Source: Paenibacillus sp. Soil787
GTDB taxonomy: Bacteria > Bacillota > Bacilli > Paenibacillales > NBRC-103111
DNA length: 64,000 nucleotides
Assembly (NCBI RefSeq): GCF_001429545.1
Contig: NZ_LMSP01000044.1
Span: 232,136-296,135 of the forward strand
Direction of reading: 5' to 3'
The stretch's first letter is position 1. Every line of letters begins with the position of its first letter. Under the pieces are notes generated by a model. It made no database searches. It saw only the letters and a program-made list of their open reading frames with translations, and was not told the origin of the DNA. A program made the position numbers and the translations under genes. Below, one piece after another: positions 15,887 through 24,759 of this stretch.

Positions 15887-18190
15887 ATGGTGAAAAGCAG
15901 TGTGTTGGGATATCCGCGTATTGGTGCGGATCGAGAATGGAAGAAAGCGCTCGAAGCTTTTTGGTCAGGCAAGCTGGAAGAAACGGAGTTTCACCGCCAG
16001 TTACAGGAGATCCGATTAAATCATTTGCGTAAGCAGCAGGAGAAAGGCATAGACTTCATTGCGGTCAACGATTTCAGTTATTACGATCATATTCTTGATA
16101 CATCCACAATGTTCGGCATTATTCCGAAACGCTTTCCTTATGATGGCGGCAAGGTACCATTGTCTGTTTATTACGGGATTGCCCGTGGGACGAAGGATGC
16201 TGCGGCTAGCGAAATGACCAAATGGTTTAATACCAACTATCATTATATCGTACCGGAACTGGGCGAGGCATCACTGGTGCTTACCGAGAATAGACCTCTT
16301 ATTGCTTATCAGGAGGCTAAGGAGAAACTCGGAATCGAGGGCAAGCCGGTAATCGTAGGACCGCTTACATTCCTCAAGTTGTCAAAAGGGTACCCAATTT
16401 CGGAGACCGACGACTGGCTGGGACGATTGCTTCCGCTTTATGTGCAGATACTACAGGAGCTTGAAAGAGAAGGGGTTCAATGGGTACAAATAGAAGAACC
16501 CATTCTCGTAACGAAATTAAACACAGATGACTTGCAGCGTTTAAAGAAAATTTATGGGACGTTTGCCGCCTCAGTGCCGAATCTGAACATCATGCTGCAA
16601 ACCTACTTTGAATCGGTAGAGAACTACAGTGATATTGTCGCGCTGCCCGTCAAAGGAATAGGGTTGGATTTCGTGCATGGTTACTCCGGCAATTTGTCGT
16701 CGATTAAAACGCTAGGCTTTCCGGCGGACAAGGTTTTAGGTGCAGGGGTTATTGATGGTCGTGGCATCTGGAAGGCGCCACTGCTCGAGAAACTGGCACT
16801 CGTGGAAGAACTCGCTGAAATCGTTACGACTGAGCGACTCATCGTACAGACGTCGTGCAGTTTACTTCATGTTCCAGTATCGGTAAAAAATGAGACGAAG
16901 CTCGCAACTGAACTGAAAGATGCTCTCGCATTTGCAGATGAGAAGCTGCACGAGCTTGTACTTCTGGCAAAAGTGGCCTCTCAAGGCGTCACTGGATTCA
17001 CAACAGAATTGGAAGAAAGCGAACGTGCTTTACAGGCACTCAAGCTGTCAGATGAGCGCAACCGAAGCGACATTCAGCACGCTGTCGCCGGCATCAGTGC
17101 TCATAATCCAGAGCGCAGCCGACCTTTTTCTGAGCGTCATATTGCTCAACAGAAGAAATGGCAATTGCCGATTTTTCCAACGACGACCATTGGCAGCTTT
17201 CCGCAATCCGCAGAGGTGCGCAAGGCCCGTCAACAGTGGCGCAAGGGTGATTGGAACAATGAGCAGTATGCTACCTACATCCGAGAACAGATTGATATCT
17301 GGATTAAGCTTCAGGAAGAAATCGGATTAGATGTTCTCGTGCATGGCGAATTTGAGCGAACCGACATGGTCGAGTTCTTTGGTGAGAAGCTCGCGGGCTT
17401 CGCGTTCACACAGAACGGATGGGTACAGTCGTACGGTTCTCGCTGCGTTAAACCGCCGATTATTTTTGGGGACGTAGCGTTCAGAGAGGCGATGACCGTC
17501 GAAGAAACAAAGTATGCTCAGTCGCGGACCAAACGTCCCGTTAAAGGGATGCTGACTGGCCCGATTACGATCATGAATTGGTCGTTCGTTCGTGAGGATA
17601 TCACGCGTGAACAAATTGCTTACCAACTGGCCTATGCGCTTAGGCAAGAGGTGGAAGCGCTTGAGCAGGCGGGCATTGGCATGATACAGGTCGACGAGCC
17701 TGCGGTTCGGGAAGGGCTGCCGCTCAAGAAGGATGACCAAGAGATGTATCTGGCGTGGGCGGTCAGAGCCTTCCGCATGGCTACCTGCACGGTACAGGAT
17801 ACTACGCAAATTCACACGCATATGTGCTATTGCGAGTTTCATGACATGATCCATTCGATCGAAGCGATGGATGCCGATGTGATTTCGATCGAAACATCTC
17901 GCAGTCATGGCGAACTGATTCATAGCTTCGAATTGAACACATACAAACTTGGCATAGGATTAGGTGTTTACGATATCCACAGTCCGCGAGTTCCGAAGGT
18001 GGACGAAATGACAAGTATGATCGAACGCGCCTTGCGTGTGCTTGATCCGAAGCTATTCTGGATCAATCCGGACTGTGGTCTTAAAACTCGTGGAGTCGAA
18101 GAAACGGTCGATTCCTTGCGCAACATGGTTGAAGCGACGCAGATCGCACGTGCGAAGCATGCCCAACAACCTATACTTCGCTTTAATTGA
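15887..18190 (+). CDS. metE: Cobalamin-independent methionine synthase
   Basis: 767 residues, full length for MetE, which transfers the methyl group of 5-methyltetrahydropteroyl-triglutamate to homocysteine in the cytosol. Both halves are present: the N-terminal repeat starts VLGYPRIGADREWKKALEAF and has FIAVNDFSYYDHILDTSTMF; the catalytic half starts FPTTTIGSFPQSAEVRKARQ and carries VLVHGEFERTDMVEFFGEKL, MLTGPITIMNWSF, QVDEPAVREGLPL and the zinc ligands in IHTHMCYCEF and NPDCGLKTRG. GAGGAG precedes the ATG. No riboswitch is visible; regulation is probably by the LysR gene upstream. A strong terminator follows. Confidence 0.97.
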   Translation: MVKSSVLGYPRIGADREWKKALEAFWSGKLEETEFHRQLQEIRLNHLRKQQEKGIDFIAVNDFSYYDHILDTSTMFGIIPKRFPYDGGKVPLSVYYGIARGTKDAAASEMTKWFNTNYHYIVPELGEASLVLTENRPLIAYQEAKEKLGIEGKPVIVGPLTFLKLSKGYPISETDDWLGRLLPLYVQILQELEREGVQWVQIEEPILVTKLNTDDLQRLKKIYGTFAASVPNLNIMLQTYFESVENYSDIVALPVKGIGLDFVHGYSGNLSSIKTLGFPADKVLGAGVIDGRGIWKAPLLEKLALVEELAEIVTTERLIVQTSCSLLHVPVSVKNETKLATELKDALAFADEKLHELVLLAKVASQGVTGFTTELEESERALQALKLSDERNRSDIQHAVAGISAHNPERSRPFSERHIAQQKKWQLPIFPTTTIGSFPQSAEVRKARQQWRKGDWNNEQYATYIREQIDIWIKLQEEIGLDVLVHGEFERTDMVEFFGEKLAGFAFTQNGWVQSYGSRCVKPPIIFGDVAFREAMTVEETKYAQSRTKRPVKGMLTGPITIMNWSFVREDITREQIAYQLAYALRQEVEALEQAGIGMIQVDEPAVREGLPLKKDDQEMYLAWAVRAFRMATCTVQDTTQIHTHMCYCEFHDMIHSIEAMDADVISIETSRSHGELIHSFELNTYKLGIGLGVYDIHSPRVPKVDEMTSMIERALRVLDPKLFWINPDCGLKTRGVEETVDSLRNMVEATQIARAKHAQQPILRFN

Positions 18191-18220
18191 GGACTAAGTT
18201 TTTTTAAAAATAAAATGATG

Positions 18221-18273
18221 CATGCCGTTACTCACTTCTACAGGGAAGTGCAGTGAACGGCATGTTATTTTTC
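18221..18273. terminator. Bidirectional terminator between metE and the MFS gene
   Basis: CATGCCGTT and AACGGCATG enclose an inner stem CACTTC/GAAGTG, followed by a T-rich tract. It lies between convergent genes and can serve both. Confidence 0.75.
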
Positions 18274-18281
18274 GTGGATGA

Positions 18282-19481
18282 TTATTTAATTATGGATGGG
18301 CTAGGCTTGAGGGAAGAAGTTATTGTTTTTCGATGATAAAGTCCGTAATACAGAATGGCAGAACATGCGACAACCATCCCAGCAATGAAATACATCGTAT
18401 GGTAATTCGTTCTCGATGCCACAGCACCAAGTACATAGGAACCAATCCCATATCCGGAGTCGAAAAGTAAGAAATAGGTGCCTGTTGCAAGACCTCTGCG
18501 GTGAGGAGGCGCGGCTTGAATAGCGATCGTCTGGAAGCTGGGGAGCATCGCCCCGAATCCAAGGCCAAGCATACCTCCTGCGACTAAAAATATGACGGGG
18601 GATGACGCCATACTTAGAATTATCATCCCTAAAGTGAAAAGGATGATCCCAGGATATACTAGTAAATGAGGGCCTGAACGATCAAACCATTTGCCTGTAA
18701 ACGGTCTGGATATAACTATCATCAAAGCGAACACCATGAAAAAGTAACTCGCATAGGTATCCAACCCAATGGCTTTGGCGTACACGGAAAGAAAAGTCGT
18801 AATAGCCCCATAAGAAAAGGCCAACACAGTGCCTGCCAAAGAGATTGGCAAAGCCCGCGGCTCAATGAACTTTCTCCAACCAGACTCTGATTGCACGTTC
18901 ACTCTAGAGATAGCTCGAGGAATACGAATAGTTACCCCAAACAAAAAAGCGAGAAGCGCGAACACAATGCACACACCAAATAGAAGCGTATTATTATGAG
19001 TCTGCATAATGGTTAGCCCAAGAAAGGGTCCAGTAACCATTGCCAAGCTCATGAAAAGACTGAAATACCCGATTCCCTCACCTTTGCGCCGCTCAGGAAC
19101 AAGCTCGATGGCAACTGCACCTGCAGCCGTTGTCGCCATCCCGAAACCTATGCCATGAAGAAACCTTAAGATTAGCAAAAAAGAATATTGATGAACGAAT
19201 GGATATATGGCCGTACAAATCATAAAAAGCGCCAGTGAGAAAAGTATGATCTTCTTGCGGTTCCATTCATCCATCCACTTACCAGTTAAAGGCCGTAAAA
19301 TGACGGTTGAAATAATAAATACGGTCATAACCAGACCAATCTGTTGTTGTCCGCCATGCAGCGTATCAGTGACGAAAATTGGCAGCGTGACGGCGAGGAT
19401 ATAAAAAGTCATAAATAAAAAAAAACTGCCGAAACAGACAGCAACAAAGTTACGATTCCACAATTTCTGATTCGTATTCAC
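18282..19481 (-). CDS. MFS transporter, 12 TM, drug-efflux-like
   Basis: 399 residues with about twelve hydrophobic helices. It shows the motif A loop between TM2 and TM3 (RPLTGKWMDEWNRKKI) and its half-repeat (SRPFTGKWFDRSGPH), plus FLHGIGFGMATTAAGAVAIE. I place the start at the GTG at 19481: it has GGAGG 7 nt upstream, and its GTGA overlaps the stop of the MarR gene (4-nt overlap, translational coupling). The upstream ATG is less likely because it would lie within that site. The MarR-MFS pair is typical of inducible multidrug export. The substrate is unknown. Confidence 0.85.
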   Translation of the reverse strand: MNTNQKLWNRNFVAVCFGSFFLFMTFYILAVTLPIFVTDTLHGGQQQIGLVMTVFIISTVILRPLTGKWMDEWNRKKIILFSLALFMICTAIYPFVHQYSFLLILRFLHGIGFGMATTAAGAVAIELVPERRKGEGIGYFSLFMSLAMVTGPFLGLTIMQTHNNTLLFGVCIVFALLAFLFGVTIRIPRAISRVNVQSESGWRKFIEPRALPISLAGTVLAFSYGAITTFLSVYAKAIGLDTYASYFFMVFALMIVISRPFTGKWFDRSGPHLLVYPGIILFTLGMIILSMASSPVIFLVAGGMLGLGFGAMLPSFQTIAIQAAPPHRRGLATGTYFLLFDSGYGIGSYVLGAVASRTNYHTMYFIAGMVVACSAILYYGLYHRKTITSSLKPSPSIIK

Positions 19482-19927
19482 AGTGAATCCTCCACTTCCT
19501 TGATGCATGCATTGGCTTGGTTGGTCAATTGAATGATCATTCCACGCAAAATCGATGTTTGTTCCTCCGTAAAACCGCTAAGAACCGAAGCGATTACTCT
19601 CTGCTCAATCGGCGTCAGGGTATCATTCAAAGCTTTGCCTTGCTCCGTGATAAACGTAAGAAAGGATCTTCGATCGGTCTCATTGGCCCGTCGTTCCACT
19701 AAGCCTTTGCGTTCCAATTGATCGAGGATTCGCGTGATATTGGTTTGATCCTTTTCAGCTCGGACCGCCAGCAGCTTCTGCGTAATGCCATCTTCATCAG
19801 CTAAACGATTGAGTACAGCCCATTGCTCTGTTGTCATATCATAAGGCTGAAAATGGTTGTTTAATAACTGCGTCAATCGTCTGCCGGCATGGTTCAAAAT
19901 AAATCCAAATGAGTTATCCAGTCCCAA
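19478..19927 (-). CDS. MarR-family repressor of the MFS gene
   Basis: 149 residues, normal for MarR, from a TTG with GGGGAG 8-9 nt upstream; longer in-frame starts would run through the promoter. Visible are FILNHAGRRLTQLLNNHFQP, TTEQWAVLNRLADEDGITQK and the recognition helix/wing DQTNITRILDQLERKGLVER, RANETDRRSFLTFITEQG. The gene overlaps the MFS transporter by 4 nt, and a palindrome sits on its own promoter, so autoregulation is likely. The ligand is unknown. Confidence 0.88.
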   Translation of the reverse strand: MGLDNSFGFILNHAGRRLTQLLNNHFQPYDMTTEQWAVLNRLADEDGITQKLLAVRAEKDQTNITRILDQLERKGLVERRANETDRRSFLTFITEQGKALNDTLTPIEQRVIASVLSGFTEEQTSILRGMIIQLTNQANACIKEVEDSL

Positions 19928-19950
19928 AATTTTACACTCCCCGAAATTAG

Positions 19951-19990
19951 TTGCTATAGCAATTATATTCCTAGCAAATAAATTCGTCAA
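19951..19990 (-). promoter_or_regulatory. SigA promoter with MarR palindrome
   Basis: On the minus strand TTGACG (19990-19985), 17 bp, TATAAT (19967-19962) is an excellent vegetative promoter. The perfect palindrome TTGCTATAGCAA (19962-19951) starts at the last base of the -10 and covers the transcription start, an ideal repressor position. Confidence 0.75.
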
Positions 19991-20238
19991 CAAAATGAGT
20001 CATTCGATGTATAACATTTTCAAGATCGGACATATTACTTTACGACGGTGATTCAGCGAGGTGTTGTGTCGCATATCATGCAATGAACAACCAGGGAAGT
20101 TGTTATTGAATCTATATAGAAGCGAGGAGATGTGCCGCAGAATCATTAATGTAGTCTTGTACTGCAGGAATGTGATGAGGTAAAGACCGAGCGAAGTAAG
20201 GTTCAAGGCAAAAGTACCATAAATCCTATCACCGTCGA

Positions 20239-20264
20239 AAAGGACCCTGAAAAGGGTCTTTTTT
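20239..20264 (+). terminator. Rho-independent terminator, orphan
   Basis: AAAAGGACCCT, loop GAAA, AGGGTC then TTTTTT. No plus-strand gene is visible upstream between 19994 and here; the original gene may have been lost with the front of the following pseudogene. Confidence 0.65.
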
Positions 20265-20301
20265 ACTTTGTGAAACAAAAACACAAATACAAATACTCTA
20301 G

Positions 20302-21009
20302 AAACATGGAAGCGTTTCCGAGGGTGAGAACACCGATATCGGACTGGCTTTCGTTGACATCTCCATTCCGGGCGGTAGTGGATTGGAATTCGCCGCTAAG
20401 ATGGAAGCATTGGCTTCTCCGCTGCAAATCGTCTTCGTCACGTCGCACAAGGAATTTGCCTTGAAGGCTTACGAGCTGTCTGTGGTGGATTACTTAGTAA
20501 AACCCGTTTCCAAGGAACGACTGCTGAGGACAGTAAATCGTGCGCTGGCGAGTCAGCCGGGCATTCATTCGCCATCGCTGGCTGCTCCAACTTCCGCAGA
20601 TTCCGGGAGGACCGTCCTTACGATGCTTGGCGATGTTGTCGTGAGCAACGATGCTGGCCGTGTCAAGCGGATCTCGAGGAAATGTGCGGAGCTATTCGCG
20701 TACTTACTATTTTATCGTGGCAAACGAATACCTCGTTCCAGATTAGTTCTGGATATTTTCGAGGGGATGCACCAAACCAATGCTGAGAATTATTTGAATA
20801 CGACCGTCTATCAATTGCGTAAGTCGTTGGAACCTCTTAGCATGCGTGAAGTCGTACGATCAGAGAACGATGGCTATGCGCTTGAATTAAAGGATTCCGC
20901 TATCGATTACGTGGAATTCGAAAAGCAAGTGGAAGAGATGCAAACTCCGTCCGAGGGACTGATACTTCAATATGACATGTTGGTAAGCCGATTAACCAAC
21001 AAAAAATAA
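20302..21009 (+). pseudogene. Response regulator with OmpR-like/BTAD output domain, 5'-truncated
   Basis: The open frame begins just after a TAG at 20299 and enters a receiver domain in its middle: LAFVDISIPGGSGLEFAAKM (the Asp in FVDIS is the phosphoacceptor), IVFVTSHKEFALKAYE, VDYLVKPVSKERLL. A winged helix follows (LTMLGDVVVSN, SRKCAELFAYLLFYRGKRIP, LNTTVYQLRKSLEPL), then the start of a BTAD-like helical tail. The first ~45 residues with the acidic pocket are missing, and no start codon or ribosome binding site lies ahead. An orphan terminator sits immediately upstream, so a deletion has joined unrelated sequence to this gene. It could be expressed from an internal TTG but would not be a working receiver. 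Confidence 0.7.
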
Positions 21010-21090
21010 ATGAAATAGTAATGGATTGAAGCCTACTTTTTCTGTCAAGACTAGTTAGCATGACTTTTTGAAAACAGATGAGTGGTGAAA

Positions 21091-21933
21091 ATGAAAGATA
21101 TTACTTTTAAGGCTATGGCCGTTACAAATGAAATTGACCTGAACAAAATTGCCATCCACTGCGGCATTCCCAAAAAATACACATGGGAACAGCCTTTAAT
21201 CCTAAGAGGCGATATACTTAAATCGATCCTTATGAAACAAATTGACGATGCACAACAAGTGCTGGTATTTTCTTTCGGCAGCGTTGTTTTTGTTAATCAG
21301 ACACACAAGGATGAGATTACTGGCTTTTTGAAATTCATCCAATCATTCGAGCCAGAAATTGAACTACAACCTGCTGACAGATACACGGACGATTACAGCC
21401 TTCACATCGAGGAAATCGATAGCATGGAATTAACTGACAAGTATGTAATGGTAGCTAAGTATGAATCCTTTTATCCTGAATTAATCTCCACTGTCCTTGC
21501 CAAATCGGTTGCTCTTGAGAAGATAGAGGAGCAGCTCGGGAAAATTCACGATGACTTAGAGATGATGATAGACCGACTTGAAAAAGGAAAACTTCGTGTT
21601 GGAAACAAAGAATTAGCAAGAACGACCGCCAAAATCGTACGTCACGAGTATAACACCCTTGCCTACATTATGATTTTAGATAAACCTGATTTGACTTGGA
21701 CCAACAGTACGGCAAGCGAATTTTACGATGGGATGATGGGTTTTTTTGAATTAAACGATCGTTTTAAAATCCTGAAAAGCAAAACGGACATTTTATATCA
21801 CATCTTGGAAGGTTTTTCAAATATCAGTCATTCCATCCGGGGGCTATTTGTCGAATGGATCGTTGTGATTCTTATTGTTATTGAGGTTGTATTAACGATA
21901 TTACAAATCGTAGGTTGGATTCCTTCGCATTAG
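21091..21933 (+). CDS. RMD1/DUF155 family membrane-anchored protein
   Basis: 280 residues. The N-terminal region has the DUF155 look (FKAMAVTNEIDLNKIAIHCG, QQVLVFSFGSVVFVNQTHKD), followed by a helical middle (ALEKIEEQLGKIHDDLEMMI, RHEYNTLAYIMILDKPDLTW, FFELNDRFKILKSKTDILYH) and one C-terminal transmembrane segment (WIVVILIVIEVVLTILQIVG). Family members in eukaryotes are mitochondrial (RMND1) or sporulation-linked; the bacterial role is not established. Two GTG codons precede the ATG at 21091; the ribosome binding site is weak, so the start is uncertain by three codons. A strong terminator follows. Confidence 0.82.
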   Translation: MKDITFKAMAVTNEIDLNKIAIHCGIPKKYTWEQPLILRGDILKSILMKQIDDAQQVLVFSFGSVVFVNQTHKDEITGFLKFIQSFEPEIELQPADRYTDDYSLHIEEIDSMELTDKYVMVAKYESFYPELISTVLAKSVALEKIEEQLGKIHDDLEMMIDRLEKGKLRVGNKELARTTAKIVRHEYNTLAYIMILDKPDLTWTNSTASEFYDGMMGFFELNDRFKILKSKTDILYHILEGFSNISHSIRGLFVEWIVVILIVIEVVLTILQIVGWIPSH

Positions 21934-22048
21934 AAAGCTGGTTAAGCCGCGGGAAGGGGATTCTTTTGATCCCGGTCAGCTGGTGTCATTGGTCAGCCAA
22001 GCTTCAAGCTCGCTTTAATCTCTCATACAATCGATTGATCCCTAAAAT

Positions 22049-22093
22049 GGACAACGCTTAACTTTGAACGTCAAAGTTAGCCGCTGTTCTTTT
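22049..22093 (+). terminator. Rho-independent terminator after the RMD1 gene
   Basis: The inner stem AACTTTGA, loop ACG, TCAAAGTT is extended by GGACA/TGTTC-type pairing, then TTTTTTATT. Confidence 0.7.
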
Positions 22094-22145
22094 TTATTTG
22101 CGTAGAAGTAAGTGGACATGTAACAATTGCTAACCTCAATTTCCA

Positions 22146-22262
22146 GTTCCGATTATAGTAATAAATGACAGTCCTTTGAAGCAAATTATTGAGAAGGAAC
22201 GGTTTGTTATTATCGCAAATGGATCGTGCGGACACAGTGTTGCTCGAGATTTACGAATTTAA
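22146..22262 (+). pseudogene. Short coding fragment, possibly adenosylhomocysteinase-like
   Basis: The frame reads VPIIVINDSPLKQIIEKERF then VIIANGSCGHSVARDLRI before TAA. The first part resembles the conserved NDSxxKQ region of S-adenosylhomocysteine hydrolase-type proteins and the second their NAD-binding GYGxCGRGxA loop, with the segment between them missing. It has no start, and the assignment is tentative. Confidence 0.3.
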
Positions 22263-22294
22263 AGATGCAGTCTAACAATCGAGGTGTCTAAGGT

Positions 22295-22453
22295 ATGAAG
22301 GAGCTTCTGTTGTCATTAGGAGCAGGTTTAATTATTGGTATTCTATTCAAGGTGTTGAAGCTGCCTTTGCCCGCACCGCCTGTACTTTCGGGTATTCTAG
22401 GAATTGTAGGTATTTATGCAGGCGGCAAGATAATGGAATTGTTTCTAAAATAG
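22295..22453 (+). CDS. XapX domain protein (52 aa)
   Basis: Read directly: MKELLLSLGAGLIIGILFKV, then LKLPLPAPPVLSGILGIVGI and YAGGKIMELFLK. Two short hydrophobic helices joined by KLPxPAPPxLxGxLGIxGI match the XapX/DUF1427 signature, a very small membrane protein family of unknown function (named after a gene in E. coli xanthosine loci). GAGGTG lies about 8 nt before the ATG. It stands alone. Confidence 0.8.
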   Translation: MKELLLSLGAGLIIGILFKVLKLPLPAPPVLSGILGIVGIYAGGKIMELFLK

Positions 22454-22572
22454 GAAGCAGGACTAGTTAGAAAAAGGAGGAGTTTGGTCGAGTTTCATCC
22501 TTCTTTTTCTATCTTGTTGCTAAAAAAACTAGGACTGACCAATAGACCGCACACAGCTAATGAACCAACCGG

Positions 22573-22615
22573 AAATAGACGTTTAACGGACCTGGATGCC
22601 GTTAACTGTCTATTT
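22573..22615. repeat. Long palindromic hairpin in an intergenic region
   Basis: AAATAGAC, GT, TTAACGG, 9-nt loop, CCGTTAA, CT, GTCTATTT: 15 paired positions around a small internal loop, with no T run. A REP-like or dispersed intergenic repeat is likely. The rest of 22454-22947 shows no credible gene. Confidence 0.45.
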
Positions 22616-22947
22616 GGAGCGATGATTCCGAGCTTACGGACTTCAGCGCTGTTATTCGATTTCAATCTATCTTATTTTTGTATTTGAAGTAGATTAAGGG
22701 CTGTAGAGTCCATTAGATTTTCAAATTCAATCTTTTTCGGGGATTAACGTCGCTCCAGTCCTTTAGCCGAAAAAGATGAATCTGAAGTTGATTTCGCACC
22801 CATTTCCGTACCTAACAGCTGTATGTCGTTTGTTAGTCGTAGAAAAGAACGGCTGATGCCGCTTACAAAATAATGTTGGAAAATTTTGAGTCATGTTCTC
22901 TATGATTTCACATGTTACAATTTGTGAGATCCATATGGATCAAATAA

Positions 22948-23066
22948 CTCAGAAGGCCGAAGCTTCCTGTAAGCACGGGGGACCCATTATTTGGGGTGAA
23001 GCCGCTATCTGCGGCCGGGTGATTACTCTTTGACCCGAATCCGACAGCTAACCTCGCAGGCCGCAA
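22948..23066 (+). promoter_or_regulatory. c-di-AMP riboswitch (ydaO/yuaA type)
   Basis: The conserved blocks of the ydaO-yuaA RNA appear in order: CACGGGGGACCCA, TTTGGGGTGAA, then CGGGTGATTACTCTTTGACC, CGAATCCGACAGCTAACCTC and GCAGGC. The downstream gene, a LysM cell-wall protein, is a classic target. c-di-AMP binding normally turns such genes off. The limits are approximate. Confidence 0.9.
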
Positions 23067-23082
23067 AAAGGAGAGGTTTATT

Positions 23083-23733
23083 TTGAAACGTTACACAAAG
23101 CTTGTGGTTACCGGCGCAATTGGATTGAGCGTCCTCGTTGGTTCGAGCGCGGCAATGGCCGCACCAGCAACCCATACAGTATCCGGCAATGATACCATGT
23201 GGTTAATATCCAAGAAGTATGGCGTTAGCCTTTCTTCGCTTATTAAAGCAAACCCTCAGATTGCCAATCCGAATGTGATCTGGTCTGGTATGAGCCTTAA
23301 CATTCCTGGCAGCACGAGTTCAAATGCAGGTACCAAAACGCCAGTTACGACTGCGCCGTCCCAATCAACTTTTGCTAACCAAGTCGTTAACTTAGTTAAC
23401 CAAGAGCGAGCTAAGGCAGGACTTCGTCCTTTAACCAGCAACAGCGTACTTACCGCCATGGCTTTGGACAAAGCAAAAGATATGTACAACAACGGCTATT
23501 TCGATCATACCTCGCCGACTTATGGGTCTCCATTTGATATGATGAGCACATACGGCATTCGCTATTCCTACGCAGGTGAAAACATCGCGAAAGGTCAACA
23601 AACGCCTGAGGCTGTCATGAACGCTTGGATGAATAGCACAGGTCATCGTCAAAATATTCTAAGCCCCAACTTCACCCAAATCGGTGTTGCTTATTATAAC
23701 GGCGAATGGGTACAGGAATTCATAAGTAACTAA
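23083..23733 (+). CDS. Secreted LysM + CAP/SCP domain protein (YkwD-like)
   Basis: 216 residues from a TTG with GGAGAGG upstream. There is a signal peptide (LVVTGAIGLSVLVGSSAAMA, cleavage near AMA-AP), one LysM domain (HTVSGNDTMWLISKKYGVSL, ending LNIPG, ~32-75), a Thr/Ser linker and a CAP domain (VNLVNQERAKAGLRPLTSN, FDHTSPTYGSPFDMM, YAGENIAKGQ, STGHRQNILSPNFTQIGVAY). The His/Glu cluster of CAP proteins is intact (HTSP, GENI, GHR). LysM holds the protein on peptidoglycan. The riboswitch just upstream ties it to c-di-AMP wall/osmotic control. Confidence 0.93.
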   Translation: MKRYTKLVVTGAIGLSVLVGSSAAMAAPATHTVSGNDTMWLISKKYGVSLSSLIKANPQIANPNVIWSGMSLNIPGSTSSNAGTKTPVTTAPSQSTFANQVVNLVNQERAKAGLRPLTSNSVLTAMALDKAKDMYNNGYFDHTSPTYGSPFDMMSTYGIRYSYAGENIAKGQQTPEAVMNAWMNSTGHRQNILSPNFTQIGVAYYNGEWVQEFISN

Positions 23734-23767
23734 CGCAGTGACGTATGTCTGCAGCATATTTCGAGAG

Positions 23768-23800
23768 AAACCAGCAACCTAGTGTTTGCTGGTTTTTTCG
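23768..23800 (+). terminator. Rho-independent terminator
   Basis: AAACCAGCAA, short loop, TTGCTGGTTT then TTTCGTTTTTTT, right after the LysM/CAP gene. Confidence 0.8.
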
Positions 23801-23982
23801 TTTTTTTATTTTACTCCATTCCAAAATAAGTAAGTTATAATAGAAATGGAATACGAATATTTTGTGGATGGACTTTATAATTTTTTCTAACGATCAATAT
23901 AGATTGTACTCCGCTGAAGCCGTATCCATCTTGTGATCAGCATAATATGCTGTCTAATAAACACTGGAAAAGGATTGATGGC

Positions 23983-24759
23983 ATGCAATCTAAGTTAGCG
24001 CGGCTGGCTAAGTGGAACCTACATCGCTTTTACTCGAGGTATCCTGATATTGCTATATACCTACCTCCAACAATGATTTTCAACCCTTCTACACTTTCTA
24101 TTTTTTTGAAAAAATATAACTCTGTTTATATCAAAGCTAATACACAGCATACAGGAAAGGGCATCATTAAAGCGTGGCGGACGGCTAAGCATTACAAGTT
24201 TGTTAGAGTCAGGGGTAAAGCAAATCTTGCATCAACACCCTCTGAGTTATATCACAAAATCCTTAGTTCAGGCTCTAAGACAACATATATTATTCAAAAA
24301 ACCATTGATTTGGCTCAAATTAACGGTAGACCTTTTGATATTCGGGTTATGATGATGAGAGATGGAAAATGCAAATGGCATTACGCAGGGATGGTTGTAA
24401 AGGTGGCCGGGGAGCAAAGTATTGTTTCAAATGTCCAGCGAGGTGGAGGTTATGTTATGAGTATCGAAGATGCTTTAACTCAATCTTTACACTTCGATAA
24501 ACGTCAGATCGAGAAGATGAAAAAAGATTTGATTTTGTTGTGTAGTAAAATTATTCGATACTCTGAAGAATTCCCATTTTACTCCTATCAGAGTGGTATT
24601 GATCTTGCTGTAGATAAAGAAGGTAGGATATGGATTATTGAGGTTAATCTTCATAATCCATCTCATGGACTCTTTAATAAACTCAAAAACAAAACATTTT
24701 TTCAAAGAATCCGTTTTTTGTTCGCTGATTATAGAAAACACAATAAACGACTGATATAG
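23983..24759 (+). CDS. YheC/YheD family ATP-grasp protein (spore coat-associated type)
   Basis: 258 residues from the ATG at 23983 (AAGGA 8 nt upstream); an ATG 12 codons earlier lacks such a site. The ATP-grasp pattern is visible: YIKANTQHTGKGII (phosphate loop-like), YIIQKTIDLAQINGRPFDIR then VMMMRDGK, and the metal-binding end DLAVDKEGRIWIIEVNLHNP. YheC/D proteins are found only in spore formers and are reported in the coat. The ligation reaction is not known. A terminator follows. Confidence 0.85.
   Translation: MQSKLARLAKWNLHRFYSRYPDIAIYLPPTMIFNPSTLSIFLKKYNSVYIKANTQHTGKGIIKAWRTAKHYKFVRVRGKANLASTPSELYHKILSSGSKTTYIIQKTIDLAQINGRPFDIRVMMMRDGKCKWHYAGMVVKVAGEQSIVSNVQRGGGYVMSIEDALTQSLHFDKRQIEKMKKDLILLCSKIIRYSEEFPFYSYQSGIDLAVDKEGRIWIIEVNLHNPSHGLFNKLKNKTFFQRIRFLFADYRKHNKRLI

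Noticed and set aside
20000-20284. Minus-strand open frame of 94 codons
   Set aside because: No ribosome binding site, it crosses a terminator hairpin, and the text is not protein-like.
22484-22687. Plus-strand open frame of 67 codons
   Set aside because: Covers the intergenic hairpin at 22573 and has no similarity or conserved pattern; it starts on an unlikely codon although AAGGAGGAG lies upstream.
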